A stretch of DNA of 44,852 nt from an uncultured Bacillota bacterium (lineage in GTDB: Bacteria; Bacillota; Clostridia; Tissierellales; Tepidimicrobiaceae): the NCBI GenBank assembly GCA_937967955.1, contig CALBUB010000070.1, positions 1 to 44,852 on the forward strand. The letters run 5' to 3'. A program made the position numbers and the translations under genes. Below are positions 40,029-44,852 of the stretch, piece by piece. The notes beneath the pieces are model-generated. The model ran no database searches, had not been told where the DNA came from, and saw only the letters and a program-made list of their open reading frames with translations. Position 1 is the first letter of the stretch. Each line of letters opens with the position of its first letter.

Positions 40029-41882
40029 TCAGTTGCTTAACTGCAAATCTATAGTTTTTCTACCTTCTAATATGTCCATAAATTCTTCACCAGTAATAGT
40101 TTCTTTTTCTAGCAAATATTTAGCTAATTCATGGAGTTTTGTCATGTTTTCTTTTAATATCTCAATAGCCTTACTGTGAGCAGCCTTAATTATTTTCAAT
40201 ACCTCTTCATCTACTTTTGCAGCCGTTGTTTCTGAACACATTAGGGAAGTATCTCCACCAAGATATCTATTGTTTACCGTTTCTAATGCCATCATGTCAA
40301 ACTTTTCACTCATTCCTAATCTTGTTACCATAGCTCTAGCCAGTTTAGTTGCCATTTCAATATCATTAGATGCACCAGAGGTGATAGTGTTAAATATAAG
40401 CTCTTCAGCAGCCCTACCACCAGTGTATGTGACTATTTTGGCAAAGGCCTGTTCTTTGCTTATGAGCAATTGCTCCCCTTCATCTATCTGCATTGTATAG
40501 CCTAACGCACCTGAAGTTCTTGGTACAATAGTTATCTTATGGACAGGTTGTGAATTCTCCTGCTTTGCTGCCACAATGGCATGTCCAATCTCGTGGTAAG
40601 CAATTATCAATTTATCCTTCATTGCAATAACCTTGTTCTTTCTTTGCTGACCTGCAATTATAATCTCTACAGCTTCTTCCAAATCTTTTTGTAAAACCTT
40701 CTTCCTTCCATCCTTCACTGCCAGTATAGCAGCCTCATTAATTATATTGGCTAAATCAGCACCTGAGGCCCCAGATGTAGACCTGGCTATAGTGTTTAAA
40801 TCCACATTGCTATCAATTTTAACTTTCTTAGCATGAACCTTTAATATAGCCTCTCTCCCCTGTAAGTCTGGTAATTCAACATGTACTCTTCTGTCAAATC
40901 TTCCAGGTCTTAGAAGGGCCTTATCTAATATATCTGGTCGATTAGTAGCAGCTAAAATTATAACACCCTTGCTGCTATCAAAACCATCCATTTCTGCTAA
41001 TAGCTGATTTAATGTCTGCTCCCTTTCATCATTACCTCCTATACCACTTCCATCCCTTCTCTTACCTATGGTATCTATTTCATCAATAAATACTATACAA
41101 GGTGCTTTTGCTTGGGCTTCCTTAAACAGATCCCTAACTCTTGCAGCACCTAGCCCTACAAACATCTCCACAAATTCAGAACCGGATATAGAAAAGAAAG
41201 GTACTCCTGCTTCACCTGCAACAGCTCTGGCAAGTAATGTCTTACCAGTTCCTGGGGGCCCTACCAACAATACACCTTTTGGTAACTTAGCACCTATTTC
41301 ATTATATTTTTTTGGATCATGGAGAAAGTCAACAATCTCCTGTAAGGCTTCCTTTGCTTCATCTTGTCCCGCTACATCATCAAAAGTAACACCCGTTTGG
41401 GCTTTAACATAAAATTTTGCATTACTCTTGCCAAATTTTAAAGCACCAGCACCTCCCATAGAATCGGAAAGTTGCTTAGACAATAGTCTGCCCACTACAA
41501 CAAATATAGCTATTGGAACTACCCAACCTAAAAGCAAACTAACTATAGGAGAAATTTCTTTAGGTGTAATAACCTTTATGTCTACTCCTGCCTTAAGCAG
41601 CCTGTTAGTTAATTCTAAATCAGGCATCATTCCAGTAAAGTATATATTATCATCGCTCTTATCTTTAGGAGTAAATATTATTTTGTTTTCATCTATTTCT
41701 ACACTTTCTATTTGTCCATTTTCCAGCATGTATATAAATTGGTTATATTTAACTTCCTTTGGTTGCCTATTAAACCAACTTGGAAAAACCTTCATATTTA
41801 GTACTACTAGTACAATCAATGCTATAGCATAAAAAAGCAGCATTTGTTTTTTAGGATATTTTCCTTTATTTCTTTTCTTCAT
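40029..41882 (-). CDS. ftsH: ATP-dependent zinc metalloprotease FtsH
   Basis: Membrane-bound AAA+ protease that degrades damaged and regulatory membrane proteins. Two membrane helices (about residues 13-31 and 112-132) flank an extracytoplasmic domain. The Walker A motif is GPPGTGKT at 208-215, with Walker B VFIDEIDTIG and SRH region LLRPGRFDRRVHVELPD. The zinc-site HEIGH is near residue 435, and the third ligand region is TSGASNDIE. The 617-residue length is on the short side but complete. ATG with GAGGTGAG upstream. It has its own promoter, which overlaps that of the divergent tetR. The hpt/tilS genes usually upstream of ftsH are not here, so this may be a second copy. Confidence 0.96.
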   Translation of the reverse strand: MKKRNKGKYPKKQMLLFYAIALIVLVVLNMKVFPSWFNRQPKEVKYNQFIYMLENGQIESVEIDENKIIFTPKDKSDDNIYFTGMMPDLELTNRLLKAGVDIKVITPKEISPIVSLLLGWVVPIAIFVVVGRLLSKQLSDSMGGAGALKFGKSNAKFYVKAQTGVTFDDVAGQDEAKEALQEIVDFLHDPKKYNEIGAKLPKGVLLVGPPGTGKTLLARAVAGEAGVPFFSISGSEFVEMFVGLGAARVRDLFKEAQAKAPCIVFIDEIDTIGKRRDGSGIGGNDEREQTLNQLLAEMDGFDSSKGVIILAATNRPDILDKALLRPGRFDRRVHVELPDLQGREAILKVHAKKVKIDSNVDLNTIARSTSGASGADLANIINEAAILAVKDGRKKVLQKDLEEAVEIIIAGQQRKNKVIAMKDKLIIAYHEIGHAIVAAKQENSQPVHKITIVPRTSGALGYTMQIDEGEQLLISKEQAFAKIVTYTGGRAAEELIFNTITSGASNDIEMATKLARAMVTRLGMSEKFDMMALETVNNRYLGGDTSLMCSETTAAKVDEEVLKIIKAAHSKAIEILKENMTKLHELAKYLLEKETITGEEFMDILEGRKTIDLQLSN

Positions 41883-41919
41883 CTAAAATATCTCACCTCA
41901 TTTATAGTAAATGTTACAC

Positions 41920-41948
41920 TTGTCTCACTTCATAGTTTGTATTATAAT
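41920..41948 (+). promoter_or_regulatory. Promoter of tetR-sfsA
   Basis: TTGTCT, 17 nt, perfect TATAAT on the plus strand. Its -10 overlaps that of ftsH on the other strand within ATTATAAT. Confidence 0.6.
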
Positions 41949-41969
41949 AACTATTAATTCCAAAGTCAA
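41941..41969 (-). promoter_or_regulatory. Promoter of ftsH
   Basis: TTGACT, 17 nt, perfect TATAAT on the minus strand. Only one polymerase can occupy this site at a time because it overlaps the rightward promoter. Confidence 0.75.
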
Positions 41970-42008
41970 GAATATGAATAAAAATATACAAATAAGGAGA
42001 TATGTCAC

Positions 42009-42566
42009 ATGTTTAGTAGAAAAATAACTTCCAATCCCATTGCAATAAGGTCCCAAAAGTGGATATGCAATGCTTTAATGGAGTTAATGAGAGAAAAGCC
42101 TTACAATAAAATCACAATTACTGAAATTTGTAATAAGGCCAAGCTGGTTAGGGAAACCTTTTATAGAAATTTTTCTTCCAAAGATGCAGTAGTTAAATAT
42201 TGTTTAGAGTTGAAATTTAATGATTTTCTTAATAGCCTATTAGTAGAAAAAAATAATTTAAGCCTTTATGACATGGGACTATACTATTTTACTTACTGCA
42301 AAGAAGAAAGGGAATTTTTAAAAATATTGATTGATAATAAATTAGTAAATATAATATTAGAAAATTTTAGTGAACAATTAAGCTTAATAATAGATAAGTT
42401 AATCAAAAAGGAAGAAAGTGTACAAGTTAAAAATTATATAATAGCCATGTATGCTGGAGCTATTACTTCTTTACTAATCAAATGGATATTAAATGACTGT
42501 AAAGAACCTCCAGAAGAAATGGCTCGGATTATAACCGAATATGGACCAATCAGTATATGTAAATAA
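42009..42566 (+). CDS. TetR/AcrR-family transcriptional regulator
   Basis: 185 residues. The N-terminal DNA-binding domain contains the helix-turn-helix NKITITEICNKAKLVRETFY at about residues 33-52. The C-terminal ligand-binding domain is all-helical, ending in AMYAGAITSLLIKWILNDCK, a pattern seen in DhaS-like TetR proteins. Ligand unknown. ATG with AAGGAGAT 8 nt upstream. It is divergent from ftsH, sharing promoter bases, so autoregulation and control of ftsH are both possible. sfsA follows by 29 nt. Confidence 0.92.
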   Translation: MFSRKITSNPIAIRSQKWICNALMELMREKPYNKITITEICNKAKLVRETFYRNFSSKDAVVKYCLELKFNDFLNSLLVEKNNLSLYDMGLYYFTYCKEEREFLKILIDNKLVNIILENFSEQLSLIIDKLIKKEESVQVKNYIIAMYAGAITSLLIKWILNDCKEPPEEMARIITEYGPISICK

Positions 42567-42595
42567 CAGCTTTTAGCTAATTAGGAGGATGGAAA

Positions 42596-43282
42596 TTGAA
42601 ATATTCAAACATAGTTAAGGGTACTTTTATAGACAGGCCTAATAGATTTATAGCCAATGTTTTAATTGATGGGAAAGTGGAAAAAGTTCATGTTAAAAAT
42701 ACAGGTAGGTGTAAAGAAATACTCACTAAGGGTACAACAGTCTATTTAGAAAAATCTAATAATCCAAACAGAAAAACTAAATATTCCCTAATTTCTGCCT
42801 ATAAGGGAAGGATGTTAATAAATATTGATTCCCAAGTTCCAAATGAAGTAGTTTACTCTAGTATTAGTTCAAACAAGATACCAGAATTAACAGATGTAGA
42901 CTTATTGAAAAAGGAAGTAAAATATAATAACTCAAGATTCGACCTATACTACGAGAAAAAGGGACAAAAAGGCTTTATAGAAGTTAAAGGAGTTACTTTA
43001 GAAATAGATGGCATATCTATGTTTCCTGATGCCCCTACTGAAAGAGGTACAAAACATATTTTAGAAATGCTCAAAGCCAAAAAAGGAGGCTATGATAACT
43101 TCATATTTTTTCTAATACAGATGCCAGATATTAAATATTTTAGGCCTAATGAAGAAATGGATCCAAAATTTTCAGAAGCCCTCATAAAAGCAAAAGAAGG
43201 CGGAGTTAATATATTAGCATATAATTGCAGGGTTACAAAGGACCAGATTGAACTGGCTAATAGGGTAGAATTATTATTTTAA
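42596..43282 (+). CDS. sfsA: SfsA-family protein (sugar fermentation stimulation homologue)
   Basis: 228 residues, full length for SfsA. Blocks: GTFIDRPNRFIANVLIDG at residues 9-26, VKNTGRCKEILTKG, RFDLYYEKKGQKGFIEVKGV, and MFPDAPTERGTKHI. The acidic residues and Lys in the last blocks resemble a PD-(D/E)xK nuclease core, and a nuclease or nucleic-acid role has been suggested for the family; the E. coli protein was first linked to maltose metabolism. Start TTG with AGGAGGAT 5 nt upstream. It is likely cotranscribed with tetR. Confidence 0.93.
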   Translation: MKYSNIVKGTFIDRPNRFIANVLIDGKVEKVHVKNTGRCKEILTKGTTVYLEKSNNPNRKTKYSLISAYKGRMLINIDSQVPNEVVYSSISSNKIPELTDVDLLKKEVKYNNSRFDLYYEKKGQKGFIEVKGVTLEIDGISMFPDAPTERGTKHILEMLKAKKGGYDNFIFFLIQMPDIKYFRPNEEMDPKFSEALIKAKEGGVNILAYNCRVTKDQIELANRVELLF

Positions 43283-43336
43283 GATTTAAGACTATCATTT
43301 ATGATAAAATTAGATATGAGTATATATTAATATTAC

Positions 43337-43360
43337 AAGGTTGAGAATTCTCTCAACCTT
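43337..43360 (-). terminator. Palindromic terminator between sfsA and the holin-like gene
   Basis: A 10-bp perfect stem AAGGTTGAGA/TCTCAACCTT with a 4-nt loop, between two convergent genes. T runs are poor on both strands, so strength is uncertain. Confidence 0.55.
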
Positions 43361-43368
43361 CTACTTGC

Positions 43369-43653
43369 CTATTTTTTTGATAAAGGATCTGATAAGGCTT
43401 CATAACCACCCATGGCAGATGTAGTAATTATCATGGCATTAATTATCTTCAGTGCTATTGCTTGCACACTAAAATCTTTATCTCCAAATATAAAAGTCAA
43501 AATAAGAGCCACTACAAAAACGTATATCCTTATAAATACATCTGGAAGTTTCTTCTTTAAAAAAGGCTTTGTAAACTGGACTATTAAAGAAGTGGCTGCA
43601 ACTAAACCAATAAATGTAGTTAAGGTCTCAGGAGTCATGAAATCGTCAAACAT
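43369..43653 (-). CDS. Small holin-like membrane protein
   Basis: 94 residues with three membrane helices (about residues 10-28, 42-58 and 66-82), a short acidic N-terminus and a final segment GGYEALSDPLSKK. The layout resembles phage holins, but no phage gene, endolysin or integrase is near. It may be a chromosomal holin-like protein or simply an unassigned membrane protein. The ATG has AAAGGAGGG upstream, with a second GGAG close by. It is divergent from the aminopeptidase gene. Confidence 0.72.
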   Translation of the reverse strand: MFDDFMTPETLTTFIGLVAATSLIVQFTKPFLKKKLPDVFIRIYVFVVALILTFIFGDKDFSVQAIALKIINAMIITTSAMGGYEALSDPLSKK

Positions 43654-43811
43654 CTCCTACCCTCCTTTGTTCTAAAATTATCGTTATTCTATTGTATTAT
43701 ATTTAAAGGCTACTCTATGCATCTTATTTTCAATATAAATTTAATTTAGCTAATTATTTCATTTAAATTGTTGTACTTTTTTTAATATTAACATTTATTC
43801 ACCTTTTTTTC

Positions 43812-43840
43812 TTGACAACAAAAATAGGTAGATATATGAT
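43812..43840 (+). promoter_or_regulatory. Promoter of the M18 aminopeptidase gene
   Basis: Perfect TTGACA, 17 nt, TATGAT. The predicted start falls at the beginning of the adjacent 17-nt palindrome. Confidence 0.75.
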
Positions 43841-43843
43841 AAT

Positions 43844-43860
43844 ATTTAGAAATTCTAAAT
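43844..43860 (+). repeat. 17-nt palindrome at the aminopeptidase transcription start
   Basis: ATTTAGAA-A-TTCTAAAT, 8-bp perfect arms around one base, just after the -10 box and 5 nt before the SD region. It may be an operator. Confidence 0.5.
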
Positions 43861-43878
43861 ACTTTAGGAGGGATAAGA

Positions 43879-44852
43879 TTGGAAAACAACTCAATAGGCA
43901 AAAAGTTACAGGAAGCTTTAACCCACAAATGGAAAAATGTCTGGGAATATGTAGATGATGAAGAAAGGAATAAAATATTTGAAATTAATGAGGAGTATAA
44001 AAGCTTTTTAGATAAAGCTAAAACCGAAAGGGAAGCTGTTAAGGAAATTATCAATATGGCCACTGAAAATGGCTATATTTCCTTAGAGGAAGTTATAGAA
44101 AAAGGAATAAGGCCTACTCCAGGAATGAAAATATATGCAAATAATAAGGATAAGTCTATTGTTTTATTTGTAATTGGAAAGGAAAAACTTGAAAAAGGAA
44201 TGCATATTGTAGGTTCCCACTTAGATTCACCTAGATTAGATCTAAAACAATTCCCCCTATATGAAGAAGAAGCCTTAGCCCTACTTAAAACCCATTATTA
44301 TGGCGGCATTAAAAAATATCAATGGGTTACTTTACCCTTAGCACTACACGGTGTGGTTATCAATGACAAAGGGGAAAAGATAGAAGTTGTTATAGGGGAA
44401 GATGAAAAGGAGCCTGTATTTTTCATAACAGACCTATTACCCCACCTGGGTAAAGACCAAATGGAGAAGAAGATGAGTGAAGGTATAACTGGAGAAGGCT
44501 TAAATATCCTAGTAGGCAGCATACCTTACAATGATAAGGATATAAATGAAAAAGTAAAATTAAATATACTCAAAATATTAAACGACAAATATGGAATAAA
44601 GGAAGAAGATTTCACTACAGCCGAATTCCAAGCAGTTCCTGCTGGAAAATCAAGAGATGTGGGATTGGATAGAAGTATGGTTGCAGGCTATGGTCAAGAT
44701 GATAGGGTTTGTGCCTTTACATCTTTAAGGGCTATACTAGATGTAGAAAGTCCAAATAAAACTGCTGTTGCCCTATTTGTAGATAAAGAAGAAATAGGCA
44801 GTGTAGGAAACACCAGCATGGAGTCAAAATTCTTTGAATATGTAGTATCAGA
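43879..44852 (+). CDS. M18-family zinc aminopeptidase (3' end beyond window)
   Basis: A cytosolic dinuclear metallo-aminopeptidase. About 324 codons are visible and the C-terminus runs off the window. Metal and catalytic blocks: GSHLDSPRLDLK with H114, YYGGIKKYQW, GYGQDDRVCAFTSLRA, and FVDKEEIGSVGNTSMES with the paired Glu residues. The start is TTG, set by AGGAGGG 6 nt upstream; no earlier in-frame ATG fits. Transcribed alone from a near-consensus promoter. The protein is probably about 460 residues if complete. Confidence 0.93.
   Translation, partial: MENNSIGKKLQEALTHKWKNVWEYVDDEERNKIFEINEEYKSFLDKAKTEREAVKEIINMATENGYISLEEVIEKGIRPTPGMKIYANNKDKSIVLFVIGKEKLEKGMHIVGSHLDSPRLDLKQFPLYEEEALALLKTHYYGGIKKYQWVTLPLALHGVVINDKGEKIEVVIGEDEKEPVFFITDLLPHLGKDQMEKKMSEGITGEGLNILVGSIPYNDKDINEKVKLNILKILNDKYGIKEEDFTTAEFQAVPAGKSRDVGLDRSMVAGYGQDDRVCAFTSLRAILDVESPNKTAVALFVDKEEIGSVGNTSMESKFFEYVVS

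Noticed and set aside
43788..44063. 91-codon minus-strand frame at the start of the aminopeptidase gene
   Set aside because: Lies over the aminopeptidase promoter and N-terminus, which carry clear signals; no SD of its own.
1..44852. CRISPR array, insertion sequence, rRNA or prophage
   Set aside because: No regularly spaced repeats, transposase, integrase or rRNA segments are visible; gene order is ordinary chromosomal.

Overview
The window is AT-rich, densely packed chromosomal DNA from an anaerobic, endospore-forming member of the Clostridia. Sporulation genes (spoIVA, spoIID, bofC), the SCIFF ranthipeptide pair (scfA/scfB), hemZ, a DUF512 gene beside der, and two T-box riboswitches all point there. 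The protein style and gene order suggest the Tissierellales, but that placement is inference. I see no insertion sequence, prophage module or CRISPR array. About a fifth of the genes appear to start with TTG, usually chosen by a strong Shine-Dalgarno sequence (SD) 6-8 nt upstream.

Layout. 1-940: a truncated HlyD-like gene, a small membrane-anchored protein and tRNA-Pro(GGG), all on the minus strand. 1.2-2.6 kb: a metallophosphoesterase lipoprotein (plus). 2.6-10.3 kb (minus): glyA; then the cluster DUF512 protein-der-plsY-gpsA; then spoIVA, separated from gpsA by a small plus-strand gene of unknown function. 10.5-11.8 kb (plus): a two-gene ThrE-type amino acid exporter, divergent from glyA. 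11.8-15.3 kb (minus): T-box(Asp)-aspS-tcdA-RseC-like-CsoR-like. 15.3-22.1 kb (minus): recJ-relA-dtd-metallo-beta-lactamase (MBL) hydrolase-56-residue HTH protein-hemZ. 22.2-24.2 kb (minus): TIGR04086 membrane protein, the SCIFF precursor scfA, and its radical SAM maturase scfB. 24.3-30.7 kb (minus): ruvC-ruvA-ruvB-DUF2905-spoIID-queA-tgt-yajC. 30.8-34.2 kb (minus): T-box(Asn)-asnA-MltG-like protein, then an unknown gene and bofC. 34.4-35.6 kb (plus): a dicarboxylate/amino acid symporter. 35.6-39.9 kb (minus): GH18 hydrolase and macrodomain enzyme, a phospholipase C-like protein, and an MBL lipoprotein with DUF3006. 40-43.3 kb: ftsH (minus) facing tetR-sfsA (plus). The end holds a holin-like membrane protein (minus) and a truncated M18 aminopeptidase (plus).

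How the genes work together. Most are housekeeping: phospholipid precursor synthesis (gpsA, plsY), ribosome assembly (der), one-carbon metabolism (glyA), translation quality and amino acid sensing (aspS, tcdA, dtd, asnA, relA, tgt, queA), recombination (ruvABC, recJ), secretion (yajC) and proteolysis (ftsH). Regulation visible in the DNA includes two T-boxes whose candidate specifiers (GAC, AAC) match the downstream enzymes. There are also two divergent promoter pairs that share bases: glyA/ThrE share the -35 region and ftsH/tetR share the -10 region. A terminator between scfA and scfB should give much more peptide than maturase.

The least explained parts are the small HTH protein before hemZ, the catalytic-domain-less MltG-like protein under Asn T-box control, the unknown gene upstream of bofC, the CsoR-family protein lacking the copper-ligand His, a repeat insertion in SpoIID, and a 19-nt tandem repeat before the symporter gene.
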